Below are positions 46,464 through 57,888 of a stretch of 64,000 bases of DNA, in pieces. A model generated the notes under the pieces. The model had not been told where the DNA came from and made no database searches. It was given only the letters and a program-made list of their open reading frames with translations. Positions within the stretch are counted from its first letter, which is position 1. Each line of letters starts with the position of its first letter. The translations under genes were made by a program, and so were the position numbers. This DNA is from Gnetum montanum (lineage: Eukaryota; Streptophyta; Gnetopsida; Gnetales; Gnetaceae), in the NCBI GenBank assembly GCA_015680685.1, contig MNCI01016273.1, positions 65,454 to 129,453 on the forward strand. The letters are read 5' to 3'.

Positions 46464-47383
46464 TGATGAGCTATGAGTATACCCTACACCTAACCATATG
46501 AATTACAAGCATTCATGCGTAATCTGGTTGAATTTTGCAAACCTTAAGTTCCGAAGTACACTAGTTCTAGGAGGTGAAATCTAACTATGATGATCATTAT
46601 CTTCCCAATGATACTTATGAAGCTTAGTTGTATGGTTAAGTGTAATTAGGGCACATGAATTTTATTATTTTATATTTTATCCACCCATGATTGATAACAA
46701 GTTGAAACTTAATTTATTAAATAATGTAACTAATATAATTGCTAATTAATAGCTAACTATCCTAACATAAGCATTCGATCCCACTTTTCATACACATCCT
46801 GAATGCATACAACACTACTAGGTTACCAAGCGTTAAGTGTTGTTGGGATTACCAAGCACTATATGTTATGCTCAAAGTGATTTTACTTATGTGTTTAATC
46901 TATTTAGTTTAATTATTTAATTAATCAAAGTATTAGTTATCTTAATTAATCACGTAATTAATAAAAATGGTAAATGCAAAAATAAATCAAATAAATCATT
47001 AACCTATTCCAAGTGCTGCAAGGTTTGATCAAAAGGCTCATCTTTATTGTCGTTCATACTAGTGCGCTTAGGTACATTAGTACTCGAATAAAGATTCATA
47101 CACTTTTTGACTCCTATAGCGAGAACTCAAAAAAATATTCTAACTCTCAAATGACAAAAGTGTAAGAGCTCTGCTATAAGTATCACTATCTCCCCTCATA
47201 AACAAAACTAGTGAGCATGTATTTATCGACTTTATTATGGAGCTACGTTGATGGGGCCTCATGAACATAGCAAATGCTACATTGATGCGGTCCCATCAAT
47301 GAGGCAACACCACGTTGATTGGGCCACATCAATAAAAATCCATTGATGAGGTCACATCAACATGACACTTTGATGGTTCATCA
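46464..47383 (-). repeat. E2 5' LTR
   Basis: 920 bp, TGATGAG...TTCATCA. TATA-like 'GATAAATAC' (minus) at 47219-47228. TTGATG/CATCAA repeats at 47240-47370. Confidence 0.93.
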
Positions 47384-47497
47384 AGTGCCATGCTTTATGG
47401 ATTATAAAATCAATGTAATTTACAAAGAATTAGAATACTTAAATAAACTATTGGTAAGTTCTTGTTGGATGGATGGAGATGGGATGAAATCTTTACA

Positions 47498-49640
47498 CTA
47501 TGCTTGGAGGTGAGGCCTCCTATGGTGCAAAGAATCTTTCATCATGCCCTGACATTGTTGGAGGCCTAGGTTATCTTGCTACCAAAAAAAAAATTAAAAG
47601 GCATCCAAAAGTATCTTCATCTTTTTTTATTTGCCTCATGGATTGTGAATAGTCTAAGCTACTTTTCCTAGATGTGTTGGTGTTGGAATATCGCATGAGC
47701 ACTATAGTATTGGAAACATCTCCTTCATATTGACTAACCAGGATATGAACTGTTTACATTCAACATCGAACATATGTATAAGGCTTTGCAGCCCTTGGTA
47801 GTTAGTTAATTCTCCTAGCTAAATTTGTAATAATAGATTGTTGATTAGTGAATTTTCTCTTGATAACTTTAAGCTCAACATTGGCCACTTCTAAGCTTTT
47901 TTGTCTCTTTGTGAAGCTTGAACTCTACCTTATAAAATAGGTAAGAGTTGGTCACCTACTTTTCAAGTTCTATCCTGGGCCTTTCTATTATCAGCATTAT
48001 CAAGTTTGCACATTGATTGTTAGAAAGATTCATGTATTTGATCATATTATTCTGCAACTTCTTTAGGTGGAACTCTACTTGGTTATATGCATTGAGTCCA
48101 TCAAAGATGAGTTTTCACACATCACCTCTTTGTTGAAGTTTCCTAAGAGCCTCATTGACCTTTATCCTGGCTAACTTGATCTCCTTAAGCATCCTAACTT
48201 GGTTTCTAGTGATTTTTAACTTGTTCATATTTTAGGGCTTTGTTCTTTGAGGTGGCGATCTTAATTATAATCCTTAAATGAGGGACTTAAATCTCTTTCA
48301 TCAAGAGATTCCTTTTATTTGTAGATCACCTCCTCAAATTTAAGTTAACCTTGGCAAAATACTCCTACTATTAATAAATGTACTCCACCATTTGATATTT
48401 TTATTACTCAACATTCCACATATGATGATTATCATGGCTTAGCACCAAGTTTTCTTTGGGAACTTGATGGAGGTCACAATTAGTGGTGTTTTTCATTACT
48501 TCTAATAATGATGTATCAAAGATCACTATTTCTTAAGCATTCTCAGCCTCATGATATTTTTACTAAAGGTGTTGAAAAGCTTCATCTCTAGTGAGTCCTT
48601 GCTTCAGAATGATAGGATTAGATAATCAAGCTCTAAGTTTTGCAACCTCAATGGCCAACCATTGATTGTTAGTAGTGGCCTTTTAGAGTTGTGCATTCAT
48701 GATTAGTATCTTATACCTTATCTCTAATAGTTGTTATTAGGTGGCTGATATGTCTTCCAAGAGATCAAAGATCTATGAAATTAGTTGCATGTATTCTACC
48801 AGTTGTTCTATAACTTCTTCATGCTAGGTAGCACTCATTCTTTTACTCCCTACTCTTGTTGACACCTGTACATTTTCCATGATAGCAGCATTAGGGAAAA
48901 ATGTAGTAGGAGCACTTAGAGCTTCTCCAACATGACCCACCCTCATCTTTGCTATTATCTCTTGGTCCTTATGAGGCGTAATCAGAACCATCACTTCTTC
49001 TTCTTCTTCTAGCATTACATAGAAGGCTGCTCCATTTCTATAAACTTTAGGGAATTTTTGTCATAGTATGGACACTATGACTTTTCTATCACTAGGATTA
49101 GAGTGAACATGTGTTTGGTTTCTTTTTGATGAGAATAACAATGTTATCTCACTATCCATGCAACTGAAGGTCGTTGTAACCTCATTTAGGTGGCTCAGGG
49201 TTGTATGACACACCAAAGATTATCCACCATCTCCAAAGGTTTGTTGCAATTGTTGCTCTCTATGTTTTCTTAACTACTTTGAGCTACTAGAATTTTAGGT
49301 GTTATCCTTGGTGCTATAGGTGGTGGTCATGGTGGTTTCTCCTCTTCCTGGAGCTTGATAAGAGCTTTATCTTTTATCATTTCCTATTAGGATATGACAG
49401 GATTTATATGAACCATATCATTTGAGTAGTAGGCTATCCTATCCTTCAATCTTCCTGTCCTTCACATATTCCTTGAAACATTTTTCTATGTCAAGGAATA
49501 TTAGTTGTGGTAGGTTGACTCAAATTTTTTTGCTTATAACTATACATGCCTAGGTGGAGAAGGCTATGACATTACTTGGTCTCACTGATGGATTAAGGTT
49601 GATTGTTGTTATTAGCTCTTTTGATTATTAATTTATTATT
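47498..49640 (-). pseudogene. E3 extra ORF (aORF), N-terminally truncated
   Basis: Homologue of the E1 and E2 extra ORFs. The first recognisable block is 'INLNPSVRPSN' near 49600-49560; the preceding 'FWNN' block seen in E1 and E2 is missing. The middle is charged and helix-like with many stops. One open stretch at 49015-48824 includes 'EEEEEVMVLITPHKDQEIIA', which has a counterpart in E2. The frame ends at a TAG near 47498-47500, about 110 bp from the E2 insertion. Confidence 0.6.
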
Positions 49641-51400
49641 ATTTTAATATCTTATTCATGGGGAGTTAGAAATTTTTTTTATGAAAAATTATTATTTAAT
49701 GCCCCCATAATGGAAAGTACACCTTTGGTAGCTCGAGGATCAAAGAACAGGTGGAATCGATTAAGTGGTTGAGAATTTAGAGCTCTAGGAAAGCTTTGAT
49801 ATTTGAAAAATGGTAAAAAATACTCTTTCATTTGAAAGGAATGGTGAAAAACGAGCTAAGTGTCACATGTGTATGTAGGTTTTTTATGCCACATTGACAG
49901 GATGTGCTAATAAGGCTACACCAACTAATTAACTCTATTGACATAGTTACCTATATTAATTTTTCACTTAAGAATATCAAGGGATTTTGAACTATTTTGG
50001 AGTTAAAATAAGAGCCAAATGAAAGAAAAAAAGCTTGGACAATCATAAAAACAATATAATTAAGAACATGGTTTGAGAAATTGAAGCAATTTGAGCATGT
50101 TGGATGAGTTATTGGATGATGTATCTTATGCTAAGTTTAAGTAAAAATTAGATGTTTTAGACTATCGATATGATCAAGATTATAATGAGGCCTAGATTAG
50201 GGAATTAAAGTTAGAGTAAACCAAAAGATATGCAAGTGTGTCCTCCCTTGAGAAGGCTTATGCCTAACATGCTCTTACATAACCTCATTACAAGGAGTTC
50301 ATAGGCACCTAGGATGATGAATGATTATTTTAAGTTAAATTCTATACCTATGTAAGGGATTGTCTTAGGATCATGAAAAATATTAAAAAACTATTAATTC
50401 ATCATGGCATGAGGTAGATAGATGAGAGAAAATGTAGTATGTAAATGATAGACAAAGAATAGTAGATGAATGAGCTACTTCATGGTCATATGGGATCCTT
50501 AGTAAAATTTTTGATTAAGATGATCCAATACTGATATGTTCCAAGCCTAAACTAAATACACTCTAATTACAATAATCTTGCATTGATGTATTCCTTCTCT
50601 TCTACATTCAGGAATTCATAACAATCACAAGGGACAACCATCACTCATAGAAAATATGAAAAGAGAAGTAGGAATGAAGTAAGGCCTTAGTTAAAGGGGT
50701 GTCTTTAGGCATGGGTACCATGTCTTTCCAACTCCATAACCAGTGCTTGTAGCTCATGATATTGTCTAAGGGGCATGCTTTTTATTGTAGAGTATTGTTG
50801 TTGCTTTTTTTATGTGAAATATACCATGCAAAGACATGCTTTCTTTTATGGTCGACAACGAGAGTTATGGTATACCAATGAGAAGTCATAGAATTGAAGA
50901 TGGAAGTTAAGAGAAGAATACAAAAAATTTCATTGAGGTTACATATTTTTTAATTTCCACTTGGTTCTTTCCTAGTTTGTTGGATAACAAGATCATATGT
51001 TACTTTTAGTTTTTATGTGAAAGAACCTTCATGTTTCCATGATGCAAACTTCACATCGAACATGTGGAATGGATGGATATCGTGAACTCATTGCTTGATA
51101 TCACTAGAAAAATAATAGTCTATTAGTAGAGAACATAATCCAAGGACAAAGTTAGTCTTTTGGAATTAATCATAACATTGATAGTTACATCCAAAAAATT
51201 TTAAAATTTGCAATGGTCATGGAACAAAATCAAATATTTCAAATAAGACTAAATAAAATTAACAAGAAAATAATAAGAAAAGGAAAATATATAAAATAAT
51301 CAGTAAAATATTCAAAAAAATGAAAAACATATAAAGAATATTACAAAATAAAAAAGGAGAAAAATATTTTGTCCTTGTCAAGATATTATCGTAGATGGAT
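49641..51400 (-). other. E3 spacer between pol and aORF
   Basis: Non-coding. It contains a purine-rich minus-strand patch ('TTATGGGGGCATT') near 49692, a U3-like repeat block at 49898-49965 ('gccacattgacagg', 'aaggctacacc'), and the conserved mini-ORF ending at 50705-50707. Confidence 0.5.
50705..50795 (-). other. Conserved mini-ORF (E3)
   Basis: Frame 'STIKSMPLRQYHELQALVME' then LERHGTHA and TAA, in step with E1 and E2. The start Met of the other two is not conserved. Confidence 0.42.
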
Positions 51401-51420
51401 ATCTCCCCCATGACTAAGTT
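51401..51420 (-). other. E3 internal polypurine-like tract after pol
   Basis: Minus strand AACTTAGTCATGGGGGAGAT. Nearly the same as the E2 3' PPT core (TTAGTCATGGAGGTATGAT). Confidence 0.65.
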
Positions 51421-54400
51421 GGAAAGAGAAGATTCAAAAAATGGAGCATGCTTGTTCTTAATTAGAGGTGTTAGTGTTGTGATCAGTTACTCATGAGCCC
51501 ATGAATTATTTAAGTTGCTTGATGTTGACTAGCATATGCTTTTGAGGACTTTTAGATGGTCAATTTTCATAGTGAAGAAAACGTTAAGTGGATAATGTAA
51601 GGTCCTTTCCATAATATTTGGAACTTAGTTTGTTATGACACATGCATAGGATTCTAATAAAAAGCCTTGTCTCCTAGTTTGCATGTAAATTTCATGATCT
51701 ATGCATCCTAAAATTATTTATTATGTGTGTTATGTACTTCATTCATCATTAGAGCTACTTTTCAATTTTCATCTAGTACATTAAGTATCATCAGTCATTC
51801 TTTTTGTGCTAGGTTAATGTCTAAATCAAGTGCATAAAGTTTAGTTTGAATTTAAAGTTTATGTAACTTTCCATATACTAACTCATAGGGAGAGTAGCAT
51901 ATAGGAAGTTTTCATGTTGAGTGATATGCCCAAAGGGCATCGTTGAGTTTGGTGCTTCAATATTTCCTATATCTACTAATGGTTCATATTAAAATTCATG
52001 TGATTTCCCTATTGGTTATCTTTGCATTAACTTGTGAAAAGCAGAACTTCTAAAATGTATTCCATTGTTAAAAATTAGTACTCTAGGCATACTAAACCTA
52101 TTTACCACTTGTTCTTCAAAAAATTGGGTTGTAGTGATAGATGTACAATTAGATATAGTTATAGCTTCATCCCACTTGGTACAGTAATCAATGAAAAAAT
52201 TAATGTAGGCTTTTTGACTGGACATGGGTGTGATGGATCCCATGAAGTTAATTTCATAGAGGTTGAAAGACTCCAATGGTTGAATCCACTATTGGGGACC
52301 TTGCATTCAGGTTATTCCTCCATATTATTGATATATGTCACACAAATAGGAGAAATGGTGAACACACAAGGACCCTCATGAGCATCTTTAAAAACTCTTA
52401 ATTAATCTATGTCAGGTACACACCATCATACTAGGCCATCAACACAAATCTTGTAGAGGTTACCTTCAATATCTTTGTAATGTTTGACCTAGTGAAGAAA
52501 CTACTATTTCTTCTTATAATAACATTTAGTAAAAGCCTCTTACATATGTAGATATGAAAATAAATCATCATACTAATTTGTAACCCTTAGTGCATGAACT
52601 TTGGTTGCCTTAGTAAATAGAAGTTCATTTGGAAATTGATCAAATAAAGACTCTTCATCATCATTGCTATCCCATCTTAACTAAAAAAATTGATATGAAA
52701 CTACATTCTTGGTCCCTTTTCTATCCATCATGCTATGATCAAATTCCTGTAAGATTACCAACCACTATATAATAGAGGGACTTGCCACTGGCTTATTCAT
52801 CAGGAAATAGATTGCACTATGATGTGTGCACAAAAATTGGATATCCAACCACATAGTGCCCTCATTTTTCTAAGGTGTACGTCACCACCATGAGTTCTTT
52901 TTTAGTGGTGGTGTAGTTGAGTTGCACACATACAATGCTCCTTCTTACAAAATGGATATAATATGGATGTTTTTGATCATCCATTTTTGTAAGTACCACT
53001 TCCAAGGCATAGTTGGATGTGTCTATCATGATGTGGCTCTTTTACCTATTGATTCAAATGTTTTTATCCATATATTATTTTAGTACCTACTTAAGATGAT
53101 TCAGTGCTTGCTCAAATTTATCCCCATAGATGGAAAATTCATCCATGAAGACTTCCGTAACATTACCAATTTGCTACTAAAAGATGCTTAGGACTAGGCA
53201 TTGGACATCTTTTTATATGTGAAAGTTCCTCAAGGACTTTTAAAATTTATCTTTGCCTAGTCTTCTGGTGTAATTTGGATTTGGTTGTACCACTGTATCC
53301 ATCTAGGAAAGTGTAGTAATGGTGCCCTCTAATTGTATCCAACACTTGATTCACAAATGACAATAGAAAATTATCTTTGAATGTGGCCATGTTCAATAAC
53401 CATAAATCTATACAAAAACTCCATTGTCCTTATTTGTTTAGTATAATAATGAGTGGAATTACCCATTCACTATTTTCCATAGGTTAGATGAATCCTACCT
53501 TAAGAAATTTTTCAACTTTGTTTTTTATAACATATTTTAGTTTTGAATTTAACCTCCTTTGTAGCTATTTCTTTGGTTTGATGATAGAGCCTATATAATC
53601 TAGTGATAACATGTGTAGATCAATTCTAGTTAATTCATCATATGACCAAGCAAATGTTGTTGGCCATTCATTTACTACTTTTAGCAGCTTTCCTCTTTGT
53701 TCCTTGGTGAGAGTGACATTGATGATTACTGGTTTTTGGTTATTAAGAAATGCATATTCTAGAGTTGCTAGTAAAGATTTAAGTTCAAGGGGTTCTTATT
53801 TAAAATTATCAAAGATTTTTAACTCTCCCCAATCCATTTCTACTCATGTGTGGAAGAGGTAGTTCTGAATTTGCTCCATTTCATCCATCTTATTGATATA
53901 AGAATTTTTAAGGAGTTTAACTGGTTCCATACACATTATTGAACTAGAGATAACATCTATTGTTAGCCTCTAGATACTCTCATTTTTTATGGCTGTTGCA
54001 TATAAGCACATTTGAATGTTTGATGTTTCAAAATACTTCTTGCATGCTTTGATAGATGTGCTCTTTATAGCCTATATTTTCTTGATGCAATGGTACCCTA
54101 TGTCATTGTACATTATGCATGGAATAATCTTCTTTTTAACTTTTTAAAATTCATTTTCCTTAGAGATTTTAAAGGAAAGGTCTTTGATCCATAACTTGAC
54201 ATCAATTGTGCTTACCTAAGTCTTTTCCATGATAATTGGAATGTTTCCCTTATAGTTGGCCATATGAATTTCCAAGAAATCTACTAGATAGGACCATCCA
54301 CACATGGTGATCATACTATCCTTTTCCAATCTTAAGGGAATGATGATGGATTCATCAGTGAGCTCCAATGATGTCATATTTATTTAGTAGAGGAAAGTTC

Positions 54401-54470
54401 CAAGGTTTATATATTTCTTGTAAGATCAAGTTCATCCTAGAATCTATGTTTACTAGAGCTTTTCACACAT
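51421..54470 (-). pseudogene. E3 pol, decayed, with RT-RNase H deletion
   Basis: Protease remnant 'KALVNIDSRMNLI' near 54465-54425 (active site lost). RT active site FMDE at about 53134-53150 (last Asp changed to Glu). Shortly after it, near 53035, the frame jumps from the 'KSHIMI' of RT directly into the RNase H start 'DTSNYALE', leaving out about 400 bp present in E1 and E2. RNase H continues to about 52760 ('LNYTTTKKELM'). Integrase lies at 52500-51700, including 'EINFMGSITPMSSQKAYINF' with the first catalytic Asp as Asn (52247-52249) and 'LIFNNGIHF' with the second as Asn. Confidence 0.85.
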
Positions 54471-54559
54471 CATTTTCTTCAATATATAAGTAAGTGAAAG
54501 GATTTCCAATGTCAAATATTTTCCTAGAAAGATGTTCTACCTTAATCCATTAAGTAACT

Positions 54560-55057
54560 GTATGGGTTAACATGACAACATGTACATTTTGAGATATTCT
54601 ATTTGAAAGTGGCACATTGGTGATTTCTGAAGTAGTTTATGAAGGATTAATAGACATAGATGTCAATGGAAGATTAGGTGGGTTGTTGGATCTAAAGAAA
54701 GCACTTTTTCAAGGATTATAATAAGAATCACTTGAATTATAATCCAATTGTAGATTTATGGCATGTGTGGCATTGCGTTGCTAGGGCTGTGGTTGTATCT
54801 CTCCTTACACATGTGATGCAAGTGGAAAAGGAGTAGGATTGGAAGGTGCAAAGTGTTGTGAATAATGAAGAGGATATGTGAATGGATATTTGACTTACGG
54901 AGTGGTGGTTCTATGAAATTCATAGGGGTAATAGAGATGGAAGAAAGAAGTGTGGCTTGAAAAGCCATTAGGAGATTTCAGTTGTTGGACATAATATCTG
55001 TATGAGTTCAGTTGATGGTAAGGATATTGCTAACTTAGTGATGAAATTACCCATGAT
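54560..55057 (-). pseudogene. E3 gag, C-terminal part only
   Basis: The His/Pro/Leu-rich C-terminal gag region aligns with the E1 sequence at 24550-24850 and the E2 sequence at 44000-44300. It stops where the copia LTR starts; the rest of gag is outside the window. Confidence 0.65.
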
Positions 55058-55279
55058 TATGGATTTTTTTTAAATCTTTTGATATGTCAAAAACAATGAA
55101 AGATGAAGTATTTATCAATATGTTTTTATGTGACTTTATAGGCCTAAAGAAGCTAAGGTTGGAAAATCAAGAAGACCAAGTAGAAAGCAAAAAATAGAGA
55201 ACTTGGAATGTTAAGTCTAAAAGTATATGTATGAAATTAGAGAAGATCACAAGAATAGAAAACATCGCAACTTCAAGAG

Positions 55280-55470
55280 AAGACATCTTGTAAACTTTTA
55301 AGATGTTTCTTATTAATAGATGACATCTCTGTTGAGGGCACTTGGTGTCAGGCAAGATGTCTCATAGAAACATGAGATGTCTTTTCCAAAGATGAGACAT
55401 CTTGTTCCAAGATAAGATGTCTCCTCCAAGATGTATTATCATTTAGGGAGATGTCTCATCCCTTCACAAG
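55280..55470. repeat. AGATGTCT / AGACATCT motif cluster in copia LTR
   Basis: About eight or nine copies of GATGTCTC or its complement GAGACATC, with near matches, in 190 bp. Both orientations are present, so inverted pairs can fold. Confidence 0.82.
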
Positions 55471-56581
55471 GCCATGAGGAAGACATATTGATTAGCCATT
55501 TCTGGTCATTGTAGGGATTCCAATAGGAACATGAAGGAGAACAAGTCTATAAGAGGTGTTGATGACCGTTTGGGATGCGACCGCCAACGAGTGTCCTCGA
55601 ACAGGATTTAGGTGCCTGCTGGTCTCTGGCAACACCAAGGTGTAGATACCTCCAAATAAACTCAGTAGTTAATGTGAGTATGTGTGTGTGCTGTTGCGGC
55701 GTGCGGTTGTGAGAAATGTAACGATTGCGTTGTGTGTAAACTACAAATGACTTACTTTAAAGAGATTCAGCCAACTTTGCCAAGTACTGTGAGTTCTTGA
55801 AAATTTCCTATTTTGTTCAACTGCCTAGTCTACGCGGTCCTTATAATACCTACTTGTAACAAATAAAATTTTGCAAAAACATTTGAGCACAACTCCGCAA
55901 TCTACTCCTAATTTTCCCCAGAGAAAGAGATAGTTCCACAAGAAAACTAGAAATAGAGCAAGATTCGATGGAAATAAGCAGAAAAGAAAAGAAAGCAGAT
56001 TTGTGTAGACCTCAAATATTTAAACAAGGTAAAATGACACGAGTAAACACTTCGCAATAAAGCTATCCCAAATTCAATATCTACGAATTGTTCAAACTTC
56101 CAAGGCTCAAACAAGCAATATCTTCAAGACAATCCTATTATGCTACCAAAAATTGCTGCGTAAACTACCACGTACGAGACTCCATTTTGACTAGATAATA
56201 GATGTCAACGATTGCATTCAGAAAGAACCTTTAAAAGACTTGACAATTTTTGATTGAAATACCACGACAATTCACTTTAAAGATAAAAAGAAGCTATTCT
56301 GGTCCCATCAAAATACCAAAGATTTTCTGAACCCTCTCGACTACTGAATTGTTCAACGGCGTGACTACAAACAGAGGCTCTCTTACAACAATCCCAATAG
56401 CAGTTCCCATACGTTGCAAAATAATGAAATTTACTACTAAAATGCTCTTAAGGCTTTTAAACACAAGTCCTTCTATGGCAAAATTTTAATAGAAATTTCT
56501 ACCGGGCAACAAGAACAATAAGAGCAATCTAAAAATCCCAAAATTACTTGCCAAGGATGATACTATCTAAACCACTAGCTA

Positions 56582-57349
56582 NNNNNNNNNNNNNNNNNNN
56601 NNNNNNNNNNNNNNNNNNNNNNNNNNNNNNNNNNNNNNNNNNNNNNNNNNNNNNNNNNNNNNNNNNNNNNNNNNNNNNNNNNNNNNNNNNNNNNNNNNNN
56701 NNNNNNNNNNNNNNNNNNNNNNNNNNNNNNNNNNNNNNNNNNNNNNNNNNNNNNNNNNNNNNNNNNNNNNNNNNNNNNNNNNNNNNNNNNNNNNNNNNNN
56801 NNNNNNNNNNNNNNNNNNNNNNNNNNNNNNNNNNNNNNNNNNNNNNNNNNNNNNNNNNNNNNNNNNNNNNNNNNNNNNNNNNNNNNNNNNNNNNNNNNNN
56901 NNNNNNNNNNNNNNNNNNNNNNNNNNNNNNNNNNNNNNNNNNNNNNNNNNNNNNNNNNNNNNNNNNNNNNNNNNNNNNNNNNNNNNNNNNNNNNNNNNNN
57001 NNNNNNNNNNNNNNNNNNNNNNNNNNNNNNNNNNNNNNNNNNNNNNNNNNNNNNNNNNNNNNNNNNNNNNNNNNNNNNNNNNNNNNNNNNNNNNNNNNNN
57101 NNNNNNNNNNNNNNNNNNNNNNNNNNNNNNNNNNNNNNNNNNNNNNNNNNNNNNNNNNNNNNNNNNNNNNNNNNNNNNNNNNNNNNNNNNNNNNNNNNNN
57201 NNNNNNNNNNNNNNNNNNNNNNNNNNNNNNNNNNNNNNNNNNNNNNNNNNNNNNNNNNNNNNNNNNNNNNNNNNNNNNNNNNNNNNNNNNNNNNNNNNNN
57301 NNNNNNNNNNNNNNNNNNNNNNNNNNNNNNNNNNNNNNNNNNNNNNNNN
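56582..57349. other. Assembly gap (768 Ns)
   Basis: Undetermined bases. Apparent ORFs across this stretch are artefacts of the Ns. Confidence 1.
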
Positions 57350-57516
57350 AGTTATATTAAGGCCAATTCCATATTCATCTTCTCTGCACTTTATTACAGA
57401 AAAAGTAACTAGAGCTACTCTATCATAAGCTAGAGAGATATCTACAATTGATACACCATTTTCTTTTGACTCTAGATAAACCCTCATGCCAACATTCCCA
57501 ATTGCAATGTCATTAT
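57350..57516 (-). other. Exon-like ORF fragment beside the gap
   Basis: The minus-strand frame has no stop from about 57516 into the gap: 'DNDIAIGNVGMRVYL', 'SIVDISLAYDRVALVTFSVI', 'CREDEYGIGLNI'. The composition is that of ordinary protein, unlike the stop-filled retroelement relics. I do not recognise the family. It may be an exon captured by the 55557-57710 insertion; its downstream part is hidden by the gap. Confidence 0.4.
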
Positions 57517-57569
57517 CCCTTGATTTTCAAAACATTCAATTCAGCAACATTTTCATTTCTATTCCAACT

Positions 57570-57723
57570 TCATGGTTAATTAACTATTGCAGAATTCTTT
57601 ACAAGAAAGAACATAATCCTCCTTGAATAGTTTCAGTTCATTAGGATTCTGTACCTCACCATTTGCAAATAAGTCCACCTGTTCCATGAAATGGTAAAAA
57701 TGTGCCAACAAGAGGAGGACATA
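57570..57723 (-). other. Second exon-like ORF fragment
   Basis: The minus-strand frame 'HFYHFMEQVDLFANGEVQN' then 'PNELKLFKEDYVLSCKEFCN' is open for about 48 codons and ends in TAA at about 57577. Same strand as the fragment at 57350-57516 and close enough to be a neighbouring exon, but I could not find a donor/acceptor pair that joins them in frame. Family not recognised. Confidence 0.35.
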
Positions 57724-57888
57724 CTTAAGAGGAAAAATCAATTCTTAGACAAGCAATTGAGCAAGAATTGTATATATTTTGTGTAAATTTTAGATTCTAA
57801 ATTCTCCATATTTTCTATTAAGCCTTAAAGTAAGGAATCTAAAGTGATAGTCCAATTCTTTCTTAATTTTCTTTTTTTTTCTTTGTAG

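Larger units (their letters stand above)
34755..47383 (-). mobile_element. E2: full-length 12.6-kb gypsy element, TSD AGTGC
   Basis: Both LTRs are present (34755-35662 and 46464-47383), flanked by identical 5-bp duplications AGTGC at 34750-34754 and 47384-47388. Order on the minus strand: 5' LTR, PBS, gag, protease, RT, RNase H, integrase, internal PPT, mini-ORF, aORF, PPT, 3' LTR. The LTRs differ by many substitutions and small indels along their length, so the insertion is old. It sits inside E3, between the E3 3' PPT and the stop of the E3 aORF. It is non-functional: every ORF has stops, and integrase active-site residues are changed. Confidence 0.95.
33747..55057 (-). mobile_element. E3: gypsy element split by E2 and by a copia element
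   Basis: Same family plan as E1. From left: 3' LTR (33747-34625), PPT, then the E2 insertion (34755-47383), then aORF (47498-49640), mini-ORF, internal PPT, pol (51420-54470) and the C-terminal part of gag (54560-55057), where the copia element begins. The 5' LTR, PBS and most of gag lie beyond the copia insertion, outside this window. Carrying two later insertions, it is the oldest member of this nest. Confidence 0.85.
55557..57710. mobile_element. Insertion in copia LTR, TSD AGAGG, with exon-like coding
   Basis: Begins TGTTGATGACCG and ends GTGCCAACA, so the ends are TGTTG...CAACA as in LTR elements. It is flanked by AGAGG at 55552-55556 and 57711-57715. It is CpG-rich compared with its surroundings and therefore younger. 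768 bp are Ns, so its structure is not resolved: it may be a solo LTR, a short non-autonomous element, or an element carrying captured exons. A minus-strand PBS-like string TTGGCGGTCGC lies near 55588. No transposase or pol was seen. Confidence 0.7.

Noticed and set aside
56548-57487. Two ORFs of 270 and 302 codons across the gap
   Set aside because: They consist almost wholly of undetermined bases. Only the short flank at 57350-57516 has real sequence.
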